A DNA stretch of 40,717 nucleotides from an uncultured Saprospiraceae bacterium (GTDB lineage: Bacteria; Bacteroidota; Bacteroidia; Chitinophagales; Saprospiraceae). Shown one piece after another: positions 1 to 9,321 of this stretch. The notes beneath the pieces are model-generated. The model saw only the letters and a program-made list of their open reading frames with translations, did not search any database and was not told where the DNA came from. The stretch's first letter is position 1; each line of letters starts with the position of its first letter. The stretch covers positions 1-40,717 of the forward strand of contig CALIAG010000042.1 of the NCBI GenBank assembly GCA_938041325.1, given 5' to 3'. The position numbers and the translations under genes are program-made.

Positions 1-917
1 TAACCATTAACGCCATCAACAACAAATTCGGTACAACCACCAACGGGCGGAGAAATAGCGGGAATTCCATATTCCATTCCTTCCAACAAAGTCATTCCAA
101 ACGTCTCTACCCATTGTTCAGGATGAGATAAGTTCACTACAATATTTGCTCGCTGATAAAAAGGGTGTACATTGTTTTGTTTAGGAAAAAGCATCAGATT
201 CTTCGGTAAAGAATATCCATCAAAAAAAGAATTGATATTTTCTTGTTCCGCATTCAGTACCAGTTCAAAAGAAAGGTTGGTCAAAGCTTCAGAAATTTTT
301 ACAAATTCCCAAACGCCTTTGTATTCTTTGAGTGAACAAAGCATAAGGATTGTAAACTCCGAGCTTTCAGTATTCTCTTTCTTATAACGCTTCGCAGATT
401 CAATAAAATCTTTTGAAAGTGCATTATATATAACCGTTGAAGGAACCGTTCCAATTGGTTCTTGCTTTCTCAGAAAATCAGAAACATAAATAATTTCAGT
501 AGCTGTTTTTGCACAAAACCAAATCAATAATCTTTTTAATATCGCAGGCTTCACGGATGTTTCGTGTACATGATAAACTACTTTTTTTCCCATTAGTTTC
601 CCTGCCAATGCCACACCAAAAGGAAGAAGGGTATTCACATATACCACGACATCTTCATTTCGATATCTCAACATTTTACAAAAACATAAAAATTGAGTAT
701 AAAAGAAAAATACAATTCTGATTAATTTATTCTCTGCGAATGTATAGTTATTCGCAACATAATTTACTTCAAGATTAGATAAAAATCCTTCCTCTGCAAG
801 AGAGGTAAGTACATCTACCTCATATCCCTTTTTTAGGAAACCTTTTATAACTGTAGATAAAATTAATGGGCTTCCACTAAAATCGTTATATAAATGAGTA
901 CAGACTATTTTCTTCAT
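1..917 (-). CDS. GT4-family glycosyltransferase, C-terminus cut by window edge
   Basis: Predicted cytoplasmic or membrane-associated glycosyltransferase of the GT-B fold, adding one sugar to the lipid-linked repeat unit of the exopolysaccharide. Reading the minus strand from ATG at 917 gives an open frame of about 305 codons with no stop before the left edge, starting MKKIVCTHLYNDFSGSP. This is the usual N-terminal strand and loop of GT4 enzymes. Near the truncated end it shows HPEQWVETFGMTLLEGMEYG, which contains the EX7E donor-site motif (E-TFGMTLL-E), followed by IPAISPPVGGCTEFVVDG, the typical nucleotide-sugar binding loop. The gene starts 15 bases after the stop of the upstream glycosyltransferase, so it is very probably in the same operon. 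The donor and acceptor sugars cannot be told. The last part of the C-terminal domain lies outside the window. Confidence 0.85.
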   Translation of the reverse strand, partial: MKKIVCTHLYNDFSGSPLILSTVIKGFLKKGYEVDVLTSLAEEGFLSNLEVNYVANNYTFAENKLIRIVFFFYTQFLCFCKMLRYRNEDVVVYVNTLLPFGVALAGKLMGKKVVYHVHETSVKPAILKRLLIWFCAKTATEIIYVSDFLRKQEPIGTVPSTVIYNALSKDFIESAKRYKKENTESSEFTILMLCSLKEYKGVWEFVKISEALTNLSFELVLNAEQENINSFFDGYSLPKNLMLFPKQNNVHPFYQRANIVVNLSHPEQWVETFGMTLLEGMEYGIPAISPPVGGCTEFVVDGVNG

Positions 918-932
918 GTGTATAAATTAAAC

Positions 933-2204
933 TTAACTCAATTCTAAAACGGACTCTTCTTGCTCAACTTGAGGTCGAAGCTGGGAATAAATATTTGAAA
1001 TGATTTTGCCTTTTTGACTCCATCTAAATCTATCTTGAAAGCGGTTTAATGCACCTGAAGACAAGCCTTGTCTAAAACTTTCATTTCCATATAGTTTACA
1101 CAAAGCAATACTGAGTTGCGCAATTGTATCTTCTCTATTTAGATTTCTTACTTTAATTCCAGAATACTCATCGATTGATTCACCTGGTCCTATGTTATCC
1201 AAACAAACAATAGGTACTCCAAAAGACAAAGCTTCGGGAACGACCATACCCGCTCCTTCATGCGAAGGAAAAAGAAAAATGGATGCATTGGCAAAATATT
1301 GATCAAGATCTTTTCGCTCTATCCAATCAATAAAAGTTACTGCATTATTTATATTGAGTTCTGCTGTTTTCTTTTCCAAATCTGATTTCAATGGACCTTT
1401 TCCTATAAGGATTAATTTCAAATTCGATCTTTCGTTCTCTTCTTGCTTAAAGTAAAATTTTGCAAAAGATTCTAAAGTTAAATCAAAACCTTTGAGATGA
1501 ACAAACCGACCGATGGAAAGCAGTTGAAATTCGCTTGTATTTTTTTTAACATTGGAAGGTTCTTGCGTTGCAATTGCAGGCAACAATACTTCTTTGTCTT
1601 TGGGAATAGACAATACTTTTGCAACACTGCTATTAATACATAGAATTTTAGAAGCCTTCCATTTTGTCATCTTCAAAAATGGATCAAGGTTCCAAAATAT
1701 TTTTTTCGTATTCCATTTTAATCGATCCAAAAGATAAGCTGGTGTTCCGCCCGTTTTCATCACAAAATCTTTTGGAATACTCTCGTGATGTCCGATCGGT
1801 CCCCAAACAAAAGGCTTCCCAAACACCCATAAGAAAGAAGGCATCCAATCACTGTGAAAATTAAGATGGTGCGCTATATCAAACTGAAATTTTCTGGATT
1901 TAATAAAAAAGATGAGACCGATTTGCCAAAGGTAAAAATACAAAAGTGCTCCTCTGGATTTCTTTTTCCAAAAACGTAAATAATAAGGCAAATCAAAGTA
2001 TTCAAACTGAATATTATCAGCAAATTCGCATTCATTTTCAGCAAAATAGCGATCGATCTCTGGTTGATTATTTACTCTTGTAATTGCTATAACCTTCTGA
2101 TGTCTAGCTGTTTCCATCAGAATATTCCAACCAGTACCATCTTCTGAACCTTTGTATGGGTTCACTGCGTAGATTGTTATTAATGCTGTGTTCTGATCAC
2201 TCAT
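933..2204 (-). CDS. GT4-family glycosyltransferase
   Basis: A 423-residue GT-B glycosyltransferase, normal length for family GT4. It probably transfers a sugar from a nucleotide donor to the growing undecaprenyl-linked oligosaccharide at the inner face of the cytoplasmic membrane. The N-terminal domain has the glycine-containing loop NPYKGSEDGTGWN (residues 15-27). The C-terminal domain begins near LLSIGRFVHLKGFDL (228-242) and carries the EX7E motif at E316-E324 in HEGAGMVVPEALSFG, followed by VPIVCLDNIGPGES. No signal peptide or membrane helix is evident. It follows the acyltransferase gene by 14 bases and precedes the next glycosyltransferase by 15 bases, which fits one transcript. Specificity cannot be deduced from sequence alone. 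Confidence 0.9.
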   Translation of the reverse strand: MSDQNTALITIYAVNPYKGSEDGTGWNILMETARHQKVIAITRVNNQPEIDRYFAENECEFADNIQFEYFDLPYYLRFWKKKSRGALLYFYLWQIGLIFFIKSRKFQFDIAHHLNFHSDWMPSFLWVFGKPFVWGPIGHHESIPKDFVMKTGGTPAYLLDRLKWNTKKIFWNLDPFLKMTKWKASKILCINSSVAKVLSIPKDKEVLLPAIATQEPSNVKKNTSEFQLLSIGRFVHLKGFDLTLESFAKFYFKQEENERSNLKLILIGKGPLKSDLEKKTAELNINNAVTFIDWIERKDLDQYFANASIFLFPSHEGAGMVVPEALSFGVPIVCLDNIGPGESIDEYSGIKVRNLNREDTIAQLSIALCKLYGNESFRQGLSSGALNRFQDRFRWSQKGKIISNIYSQLRPQVEQEESVLELS

Positions 2205-2218
2205 TATTTTTGTGTTTA

Positions 2219-2914
2219 TTATACTGATCGCATTTTCAAAACCTTTGCTGGCACTCCTCCGATTACCGCGTTAGCTGGCATATCTTTCGTTACAACAGCT
2301 CCTGCTGCGATGACACAATTGGCTCCAACCGTCACCCCGTCTAGGATAGTTACTTTAGAACCAATCCAGCAATTTTCTCCAACCTTAATTCCTTTTCTGG
2401 TCACCCCTTGTAATCGAATCAACTCTTTCGGATCATTATAATTGTGATTCTCAGGGTGACAACTTAAGTACTGACCTATAATACAATCATCTCCAATCTC
2501 TAGTCCTCCACCTCCACCTAAATAAGCAAACTCTCCGATCCCTACATTGTCTCCTATTCGAATGTACTCTCCAATATTATTGAATGAAGTCGAAGCAATC
2601 ACCTGGCTATAAGCGCCGATTTTTACATTATTTCCAAAAGTCAAATGTTCTTTGCATAAAGCACTGACCTTCACATAGTCTTCCAGTTGGACCCAAGCTC
2701 CAAAACGAATATTTGAAGCATAGGACAATTGAACATTTTTCCCTATAAATAATTTTTTAGGTATCGTTCCAGAAAAAAGAACTCTTAGTCCTCTAACTCT
2801 TTGTATTATTTTTTTAATCGCCAATTCGATCAATACCCCACTATTCACTTTCTTGTCAAAAGAAAAGTTAGGATTCTTTTTTCGAATGGTTTTTAAGACT
2901 AAACTATTGATCAT
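2219..2914 (-). CDS. Left-handed beta-helix (hexapeptide repeat) acyltransferase
   Basis: A 231-residue protein of the LbH acyltransferase family (WbbJ/maltose O-acetyltransferase-like). It probably uses acetyl-CoA to O-acetylate a sugar of the exopolysaccharide repeat unit. The middle and C-terminal parts carry many imperfect hexapeptide repeats of the [LIV]-G-x4 kind, for example IGDNVGIGEFAYLGG, LEIGDDCIIGQY, VGENCWIGSKVTILDGV and VGANCVIAAGAVVTKDMP. The last is the classical C-terminal coil with the NAVIGGVPAKVLK ending. The likely catalytic histidine lies in CHPENHNYNDP near residues 152-162, where SAT-type family members place it. The gene starts 2 bases from the end of the upstream kinase-like gene, indicating translational coupling. 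The acceptor sugar is unknown. Confidence 0.88.
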   Translation of the reverse strand: MINSLVLKTIRKKNPNFSFDKKVNSGVLIELAIKKIIQRVRGLRVLFSGTIPKKLFIGKNVQLSYASNIRFGAWVQLEDYVKVSALCKEHLTFGNNVKIGAYSQVIASTSFNNIGEYIRIGDNVGIGEFAYLGGGGGLEIGDDCIIGQYLSCHPENHNYNDPKELIRLQGVTRKGIKVGENCWIGSKVTILDGVTVGANCVIAAGAVVTKDMPANAVIGGVPAKVLKMRSV

Positions 2915-2916
2915 AA

Positions 2917-4215
2917 TTATAAAATATTCTGCAGTTCTTTTTGAATGTAGTCCAAAGTAACTTCCTTATCAATGTTTTTAATCGGAAGATATTTTTGGTC
3001 ATATTTATCAGAAAAATTCGCAAATAAATCTTGATAATTTGTTGTCAAAGAATCGATATCTTTTGCAGAAAGTTCTTTCTTCCTTTTTAGTATAATCTGT
3101 GAGGGTGCGTATAGAAAGAAATTCAATTTCGGTTTATGCACAAATCGATACAGCAATTTTGTGATTCTGCTATCTAAAATAATATTAGATCTTTTTCCAT
3201 CTACGATGAAGTCAAAATAATATCGATCATATAGGACGATATAATTAAACATTTGATAACGGAAAAATATGTACCATTGTCCGAAAAGGTAATCCGTATA
3301 ATAGTAAGCAAATCGCAAAAAGGATCCTAAGCTGCTTTTATTGTTTCCTTGTCTAGGCATCTTTTCAGCAGCTCTTTTTTCTGCTCCTTTCTTTCCATAT
3401 TGTACCGAACTTAAAATGGGTAATAAGGATGGACGATGCCTGAGAACAATTACTTTTTTTCTAAATTTTTTCTCCAGCATTTCTTGAGTTTCTGCTAGTA
3501 TAGTACTTTTCCCTGCACCATCAACTCCACTAAAAGTAATCACCTTTCCTTTGCAACTAATCAAATTTAAAAAAGTGTCTTTGAAATAATTAAAAGTACT
3601 TTTAATCTTAGTTGAAAACCCATTAAAGGGTTGATGATCCAGATAACTCACAAGCGTTTCGTTTAAGCCCGGGTCTTCTTTGTTCACATTTGATATTGAC
3701 AAATCCCAATTGTATTTTTTATTGAAGGAATCAATCACTTCAAACAATTGAGCTTCCGGTAAACTTTCAAAATATTTAACATATTTAGAAGGCATTCCAT
3801 CATTATTCAATTGATGAAACAAAACAATATGCTCGAACAAAACGGTTGGGCTATATGTTTTTACTCCATTTATATTTTTAGTATTCGCAAAAACGTATTC
3901 ATTCGTTAGATAAATCAGGTTTTTCCGAATTAACTTAAATAGACAATCTATTTGCAAAAAACTACCATCCTTAAAAAACAAAAAGAATTGGCTCATTGAT
4001 TCTAGATTCGACACATCCATGCTTTCTAGGTTTTCAGCATTTCGAATAATCGAATTTAGAAAAGGAAGAGTTGGCTTTTCTAGCAAAAGATCAAGGTCTG
4101 AGTTATCATCAATTTTAGACAATTCACCTTCCGTAAACTTCAACAAAGTGTAATCCAATTCTGCAATCTCTTCAAAGAAAAGTTTTATAAATTCTTGCCT
4201 ATTATTTATCATCAA
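2917..4215 (-). CDS. Nucleotidyltransferase-like / thymidylate-kinase-like P-loop fusion protein
   Basis: A 432-residue protein with two parts. Residues about 1-130 resemble a nucleotidyltransferase fold: SDLDLLLEK supplies an Asp-x-Asp pair (D40, D42), and FLQIDCLF near residue 90 could supply the third acidic residue. Residues about 222-432 form a P-loop kinase domain with Walker A GVDGAGKST (230-238), of thymidylate-kinase type, and a downstream DR-containing segment VLYDRYYFDF. At twice the length of Tmk, and lodged in a polysaccharide operon, it is unlikely to be the housekeeping dTMP kinase. Such fusions are seen beside APH-fold proteins in polysaccharide clusters, but I know of no assigned substrate. 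Its start overlaps the upstream APH-like gene by 4 bases (ATGA), so the two are probably made together. Confidence 0.75.
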   Translation of the reverse strand: MMINNRQEFIKLFFEEIAELDYTLLKFTEGELSKIDDNSDLDLLLEKPTLPFLNSIIRNAENLESMDVSNLESMSQFFLFFKDGSFLQIDCLFKLIRKNLIYLTNEYVFANTKNINGVKTYSPTVLFEHIVLFHQLNNDGMPSKYVKYFESLPEAQLFEVIDSFNKKYNWDLSISNVNKEDPGLNETLVSYLDHQPFNGFSTKIKSTFNYFKDTFLNLISCKGKVITFSGVDGAGKSTILAETQEMLEKKFRKKVIVLRHRPSLLPILSSVQYGKKGAEKRAAEKMPRQGNNKSSLGSFLRFAYYYTDYLFGQWYIFFRYQMFNYIVLYDRYYFDFIVDGKRSNIILDSRITKLLYRFVHKPKLNFFLYAPSQIILKRKKELSAKDIDSLTTNYQDLFANFSDKYDQKYLPIKNIDKEVTLDYIQKELQNIL

Positions 4216-5642
4216 TTTGTTATTTTTAAAATCGTATCCGAAACGGTAAATTTTATTGATTTTTCTTCGCGCAAACTTTCAATTGCTTCTTGCCAGCAAT
4301 CTATTAACCAGTGCGCCTGCAAGTGCAGATCCTTTTGTTGAAGGTATAAGGGAATGTAATAAGTAGTAATATATAACAAGTAAAAAGCGTAGTGCTTAGT
4401 CCAATCCGTTTCATACTTTTGAATAAGTTCTTGCACAATAGGATTGTTTTCAACAATATCTATTTTTGATTTAATCGTTGCAAACTCATCCCTTTGGATT
4501 AATATACTATTTTGGAATATATAGTGAATAGCATCAAAAAACAAAGGCATATCAAAACAACTCATTTCCCAATCATAGACATGTATTTTATTTCTAGTTT
4601 CATACATATTCCACGGTGTAAAATCTCCGTGAGTTAATGCCATAGGTAAAGTAGAACTAGATTCGACATATTGCTTCAAAGCGTTCAAATGCTTTGCGAT
4701 AATTCTTATTTTTTCTAGTGAGATTCCATTATCAATTATTGTCGTTTTTTGAATAAAATCAATACTAGAATTGATAGCTGACCAACAAGAAATCGATTGG
4801 GGTGATTGTGAATTAACTGTCTTATTGTAGCATTCCGACAATGCAAGTAAGTGCCTGTCAGTCAAATTGTTAGCTTTTAATATTTCCTTTGGTTGAATAT
4901 TCGTTAAACTCAAATGAGAACCACCACCTCCTCCTATTGGGACAAACATTTTTGTAAGTTTTAAACTTTTCAGCTTGGTTAGCTGTATTCGTTCATTCAG
5001 TACTAGTTGTTGCGCTTTCTCGGTCAAAGGAATTTTCACAAAATGCGTGCAATGTTTTTTATGAAACAAAGCCAAAATAGCTTTTCTGTTTTCTCCTGCG
5101 GTTCCAGTAAAAACAGCGTATTCGTCTACCAAATTTCCGGTAAAAAATCGATCAATATTTTCAACCTTACTTTCAATAATAAAAAACCCAGATACTAATA
5201 AAGAATAACTATTTAGTTGATAAGCTAGTTTAAAAAGCTTTTTATAAATTTGAGCTTTCCATCCTGTATTATTGTATAAACTCAGAAAAGTCGGTTGCTC
5301 ATTTGAATCAGGAAATATCCAACGGATACTTTTATCATTGTTATTTACGAAATGGTAACGTTGGCTTCGTCGCTCAGCTCTTTTTAAATTAAAATGGATG
5401 GATGCGATAATATTTGGTTGGTCAAATCGGAAGTCAGTCTTCTTTTTAGAGAGATTAAAAACCACAATCTTATCAGTTGGATTTTGATCTAATAACTTTT
5501 GGACTTCACTTTCAGAATTAACAAAATGAAAAGCTTCGTACTCTTGCCCAGTACTTGATTGGAGGGGATCTAAAACTATTGAAAAATCAACAGTTTTAAA
5601 AAACAACTTCTGGATAATATGTAGATCCTTTCTATGCATCAT
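4212..5642 (-). CDS. APH/choline-kinase-fold phosphotransferase-like protein
   Basis: A 476-residue protein whose C-terminal half has the protein-kinase-like fold of aminoglycoside phosphotransferases and choline kinases. HGDFTPWN at residues 338-345 is the Brenner-type catalytic loop (H-x-D-x4-N, D340 and N345). VYDWEMS (356-361) supplies the metal-binding Asp of the DFG position. The first roughly 230 residues are not recognised and contain a glycine run (IGGGGGSH, 236-243), possibly the nucleotide loop. There is no signal peptide. It overlaps the upstream polymerase gene by 11 bases and the downstream nucleotidyltransferase/P-loop gene by 4. Antibiotic resistance is unlikely in this setting. 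A role in phosphorylating a sugar, lipid or amino alcohol of the polysaccharide is an inference from context only. Confidence 0.72.
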   Translation of the reverse strand: MMHRKDLHIIQKLFFKTVDFSIVLDPLQSSTGQEYEAFHFVNSESEVQKLLDQNPTDKIVVFNLSKKKTDFRFDQPNIIASIHFNLKRAERRSQRYHFVNNNDKSIRWIFPDSNEQPTFLSLYNNTGWKAQIYKKLFKLAYQLNSYSLLVSGFFIIESKVENIDRFFTGNLVDEYAVFTGTAGENRKAILALFHKKHCTHFVKIPLTEKAQQLVLNERIQLTKLKSLKLTKMFVPIGGGGGSHLSLTNIQPKEILKANNLTDRHLLALSECYNKTVNSQSPQSISCWSAINSSIDFIQKTTIIDNGISLEKIRIIAKHLNALKQYVESSSTLPMALTHGDFTPWNMYETRNKIHVYDWEMSCFDMPLFFDAIHYIFQNSILIQRDEFATIKSKIDIVENNPIVQELIQKYETDWTKHYAFYLLYITTYYIPLYLQQKDLHLQAHWLIDCWQEAIESLREEKSIKFTVSDTILKITN

Positions 5643-6912
5643 TTCTTAAGATTATTTGAGGTCTAAGCTTTTGAATTTTGGGACCTGCTTCAATTATCAT
5701 GAACAGAATTATAAACTGATAAAACATGATACTATAGTTTGCCTCTCCAAAGATCCCAAACTCAGTCAATGAGTTGATAAAAATAGGAATGAACAAGGCA
5801 ACAGTAAGCTGTTTTATATATCCGTTTTTATTAGTCAGAAAGGCGTATAGAGTTGCAATCATTTGAAATAGTACAATAAATGCTCCAACAAGTCCAAGGT
5901 TGATCAATACTTGCACGAATGTATTGTGCGTCATTGACGCTGCATATGCATGTATACTATCAAACTTGTCTGTAAAAGGAGAAGGACTAATACTCATGAA
6001 TCCATAACCCAATATAGGTCGATCAGGGAATCCAAAGGTGATTAGGTCAGACCAAAAAGGCAGACGTCCGGTCATACTCATTACTTCGCTGACATCACCT
6101 TCTTTGATAATAATTGTATTTACCAAAACAGGTAGTACAAAAATCCCCCCGATAATGGTAAGCAATTGTAGCTTTCTATTTCCAGATTGATAAATGAATA
6201 GAATAATTATAAGAAGAAATCCACCCAATGAGGAGCGCGATTGAGTCAATAATAAAACCGCAACATTTATTATTACGAAAAGGATATTCCAAAATTTCGG
6301 TTTATCTCTTGACAATTCTAAAAAATTCATTGACGCACCAATAGCAGCTAACATTCCAAGTTCATTGGGATTGATTATAAATCCCCCTAGCCTAGAAACT
6401 GCACCTCCATGTGTATCTCTATAAAAAGTAGAAGGATCTAAATACAATCCGATAAGGAAGGCAAGTGATATTATAGAAATTGAGACAGACATAAGTTGAC
6501 TAAAATCTGCTTTCCCATAATATTTAAAATTATACATGGTTTGGAGATGATAGAAAAAAAGTACGAATGCTATGGATTCGAAAAGCATCAACAATTGTAA
6601 AACAGTAAACTGAATGTTTGTAGACCAAAGTATGGAAGCAAAACCCAATATTGCATAAACCAAATACAACATTCCTCCGGTGATATTTCTATATCCGAAT
6701 TGGATTTCTCTATTCTTTGAAATTAAATTCAATAACAGAACCAAAGACAAGCCGCTCATCATAAATCGCAAACCAATTTTAACTACTCTAGTAACTCCAA
6801 TCGAACTTGGAAACAAGGTAAAATAACTGGTGATCCGTAATAACAAAATGAGTGTTATTAAGGTGAGTAACCAATTGGCTTTTTCGGATGCTATGGTTTT
6901 TACAGTATTCAT
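5632..6912 (-). CDS. wzy: O-antigen ligase/polymerase-like membrane protein (Wzy)
   Basis: A 426-residue polytopic inner-membrane protein, with about eleven to twelve hydrophobic segments by eye and a long periplasmic loop before the last ones. It belongs to the O-antigen ligase/Wzy superfamily. The characteristic region is around TGRLPFWSDLITFGFPDRP and LGYGFMSISPSPFTDKF, followed by HAYAASMTHNTFVQVLINLG, where the H-N-x3-Q pattern matches the family's functional loop. Role: polymerising undecaprenyl-linked repeat units on the periplasmic face, or ligating them. Placement between a flippase/glycosyltransferase pair and the other synthesis genes favours polymerase. The start overlaps the upstream glycosyltransferase by 4 bases (ATGA). 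Sequence conservation in this family is low, so the Wzy label rests on topology, motif and neighbourhood together. Confidence 0.85.
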   Translation of the reverse strand: MNTVKTIASEKANWLLTLITLILLLRITSYFTLFPSSIGVTRVVKIGLRFMMSGLSLVLLLNLISKNREIQFGYRNITGGMLYLVYAILGFASILWSTNIQFTVLQLLMLFESIAFVLFFYHLQTMYNFKYYGKADFSQLMSVSISIISLAFLIGLYLDPSTFYRDTHGGAVSRLGGFIINPNELGMLAAIGASMNFLELSRDKPKFWNILFVIINVAVLLLTQSRSSLGGFLLIIILFIYQSGNRKLQLLTIIGGIFVLPVLVNTIIIKEGDVSEVMSMTGRLPFWSDLITFGFPDRPILGYGFMSISPSPFTDKFDSIHAYAASMTHNTFVQVLINLGLVGAFIVLFQMIATLYAFLTNKNGYIKQLTVALFIPIFINSLTEFGIFGEANYSIMFYQFIILFMIIEAGPKIQKLRPQIILRNDA

Positions 6913-8024
6913 CCAGCGTACACATCAATCAATTGTTGAGCTACTTTGGTCCAACTAAATTCTTCTTCAACCATCTTCCGCGCTCGCTTTCCTATAGGTT
7001 CCAAATCATTGTTTTGAAATAATTTTTCTGCAGTTTCCATCATTGCTGCAATTTCTGGAATTCCATTTTTTTCCATTGGAAGGCCAGAATCAAATGTTCG
7101 GAAATAGTCGTTGATATTTGTTGCTTCGCTTGTAATACAAACTTTCTCCATAGCTGCTGCTTCCAGAACTGCAGTTGGAAATCCTTCCATTCGAGAGGTA
7201 TGCAAAAACACATCAAACCCAGCAATCAATTCATATTTTTCGTCACCGAATTTTGCTCCGTGAAAGGTTACTAAATCTTCAATTCCTAACTCCTTACAAA
7301 GGCTCTCCATTTCAGGCCGATCACTTCCATCTCCTATTAGTTCTAATGTTCCTAAATTGCCTTTTTCAATAAATAATTTAAAACCTTGTAGCATCATGTC
7401 TAATCCTTTATGAAAGGTTGCAATTCTACCACAAAACCCGAAAATTATACTTTTCCCTGTTCGATCTTTTTTGACAAAACTAGGAATAGTACTCATGTCT
7501 TGTCCGTTGGGAATCAAGCATTTATTATTCGTATTGATTAAGTTTTCAGTAAAGGCCAATTCTTGTACACCCAACAACTGCATTGCTTTTGCTCTCTTTA
7601 TCAAAGCCGATTCAAAAAGCTTGAAATACAATTTTTTCATAAAATTATTCTTCATCATTGCCCCTTCTGTTAGAGCACCATGAGGCGTATAGATGTAACC
7701 AATTTCTTGTCGATTTAGTAATTTTGCAACCTGATAAAACTCAGGAATAAATGAACCATGAATGTGGACGATTACATCTGAATTCAGTTCATTAATCGCA
7801 GCTACTAATGCCTTATCCAGTTTCAATTTATTCTTTAACTGAAGGAATAAAGTAGTTTTAAAATTCCGATCAGGATAGTTTCTAGTCATACTATTCGCTA
7901 TTCCCCAGAGATGCACATCATGTCCCATATCTGTTTGCGTGGTAGCCAATTGGTAAGCTACTTTGTTGACGCCGTTCATCCGATCTGGATTCCCTTTCCC
8001 GAGTACTAAGTGAATAATTTGCAT
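6909..8024 (-). CDS. GT4-family glycosyltransferase
   Basis: GT-B glycosyltransferase of 371 residues when started at ATG 8024 (MQIIHLVLGKGNPDRMNGV). A longer open frame reaches 8078 but would overlap the flippase gene by 50 bases and adds 18 residues unlike the family N-terminus. The inner start leaves a 4-base gap and begins with the usual first beta strand. Motifs: NGVNKVAYQLA glycine/helix loop, HIHGSFIPEFY and YTPHGAL acceptor-side loops, IFGFCGRIATFHKGLDMMLQG at the domain boundary, and EX7E in RMEGFPTAVLEAAAMEK. No membrane segment is seen. It probably adds a sugar to the lipid-linked intermediate. It ends by overlapping the polymerase start. Linkage and donor are unknown. Confidence 0.88.
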   Translation of the reverse strand: MQIIHLVLGKGNPDRMNGVNKVAYQLATTQTDMGHDVHLWGIANSMTRNYPDRNFKTTLFLQLKNKLKLDKALVAAINELNSDVIVHIHGSFIPEFYQVAKLLNRQEIGYIYTPHGALTEGAMMKNNFMKKLYFKLFESALIKRAKAMQLLGVQELAFTENLINTNNKCLIPNGQDMSTIPSFVKKDRTGKSIIFGFCGRIATFHKGLDMMLQGFKLFIEKGNLGTLELIGDGSDRPEMESLCKELGIEDLVTFHGAKFGDEKYELIAGFDVFLHTSRMEGFPTAVLEAAAMEKVCITSEATNINDYFRTFDSGLPMEKNGIPEIAAMMETAEKLFQNNDLEPIGKRARKMVEEEFSWTKVAQQLIDVYAG

Positions 8025-8028
8025 AAGG

Positions 8029-9321
8029 TTATTTTTTGTATAAGGCAATTTCTTGCCTAGAATAATTTGATTTCCCATAGTTTAGATAATAATACCCATA
8101 GGTCGCAAATGTGATAAATTGCGTGATCACAAGTCCAGCAAGAAGTCCGCTCATGCCCCATTCTTTTAAGAAAAAAGAAGCTGCGAAAAAACTAAAAATT
8201 GTGGCAATTATATAGGCAACAAAAAGCGGATAAGTCAACTCAATTGTTCGCAATGCAAATTGCAGTGGTAGAGATAGAAATACCATTATATACATCGCAC
8301 AATAAACAACAACAACATAGCTGTATTCAAGATATTCAGTGCCATATAACAATTCAATGATTAAAGGAGATAGACCTGCCACCGCAACCAGCAAGACCAA
8401 GAATACAAGTCCTAACTTGGTGGTCATTTTTTTCAAATAAAGGGTCATGGAATTCCAACCTCCTGCTTGTAATTGGCGCGCTGCTTCAATCGGGACAATG
8501 TTTTCCATCGATAGAAAAAGTATGTGAAAAAAGCCCATTATATTCTGAACCATTCGCAATGCTCCAACCGCGACAGGACCGATAATAGTCGCACCAATTA
8601 TAATAAAATAATTACCGGAGAACCATTGTAGTACAGAAGTGCCAACTAACCATTTCGAGTAATGAAATTGCTTCTTCCATGTTGATCTTAGTGAAGTAAA
8701 ATTAGGAATTGAAAATCCATTTATTAACCACATCATTCCTATACCCACCGCGTTGACAACTAAAATACATAATAATGCAGTATACAAACTCAAACCTCCG
8801 GTAAGCCAGAAATAACCAATCAAGATTAGCTGTCCCATGTATAGTATTCCATCCAATATAAAAGCAAGAAATACATTATCTTCTATGAAGCATTTTTTAC
8901 GAAAATAATCATGAAATAATTGTAGAAAGAGGATGAGTGAAACGACTGGAATAAAAGAAAGATGTGCTATATCGAAGTTGAAAAAATCTGCTGTAAACCA
9001 GGTTCCAATTCCCGCGAATAAAAGTAAGGTTGAAAGAGCGCTTTGCAGCCAGTAGATATTAACAAGGTACTCTGTAGAGTCCTCTTTATTCATCTTAGGA
9101 GCCAATGAAAGCATTGGCTTGGTGATCAATGCTTGGTTAATTCCTAAGGCAAATAATACAATCATCCACAACAAAGCAAAAACACCATAGCTTTCCAAAC
9201 CCAAAGACCGGACAAGCAATATTCCAAGAAGGAAATTACTCCCACTTACCATCATCTGATCTAATAACAGAATGGGTTTTTTGTAAGGGTTTTTATTTAA
9301 TTTTTGTAGCAGCTTTCTCAT
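8029..9321 (-). CDS. wzx: Polysaccharide repeat-unit flippase (Wzx-like, MOP superfamily)
   Basis: A 430-residue protein with about twelve hydrophobic segments, the size and topology of Wzx/PST flippases. These move undecaprenyl-diphosphate-linked repeat units across the inner membrane. The N-terminus, KKPILLLDQMMVSGSNFLLG followed by LLVRSLGLESYGVFAL, matches the first helices of the polysaccharide biosynthesis protein family, in which a Gly-x-x-x-Tyr-Gly turn is typical. The last residues are polar, as usual. The 127-base gap to the upstream chain-length gene is the largest within the operon and could contain an internal promoter, though I see no convincing element. The downstream glycosyltransferase begins 4 bases after its stop. 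Confidence 0.85.
   Translation of the reverse strand: MRKLLQKLNKNPYKKPILLLDQMMVSGSNFLLGILLVRSLGLESYGVFALLWMIVLFALGINQALITKPMLSLAPKMNKEDSTEYLVNIYWLQSALSTLLLFAGIGTWFTADFFNFDIAHLSFIPVVSLILFLQLFHDYFRKKCFIEDNVFLAFILDGILYMGQLILIGYFWLTGGLSLYTALLCILVVNAVGIGMMWLINGFSIPNFTSLRSTWKKQFHYSKWLVGTSVLQWFSGNYFIIIGATIIGPVAVGALRMVQNIMGFFHILFLSMENIVPIEAARQLQAGGWNSMTLYLKKMTTKLGLVFLVLLVAVAGLSPLIIELLYGTEYLEYSYVVVVYCAMYIMVFLSLPLQFALRTIELTYPLFVAYIIATIFSFFAASFFLKEWGMSGLLAGLVITQFITFATYGYYYLNYGKSNYSRQEIALYKK

Noticed and set aside
172-721. Two short plus-strand open frames (172-387 and 509-721)
   Set aside because: Both are antisense to the partial glycosyltransferase read on the minus strand from 917 to the left edge, which has clear GT4 motifs.
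2917-4215. Housekeeping thymidylate kinase (tmk)
   Set aside because: The P-loop domain is Tmk-like, but the protein is twice the length, has an extra nucleotidyltransferase-like part and sits in a polysaccharide operon.
4212-5642. Aminoglycoside-resistance phosphotransferase
   Set aside because: Only the general APH-fold catalytic loop is shared; the long unknown N-terminal part and operon position do not fit a resistance gene.
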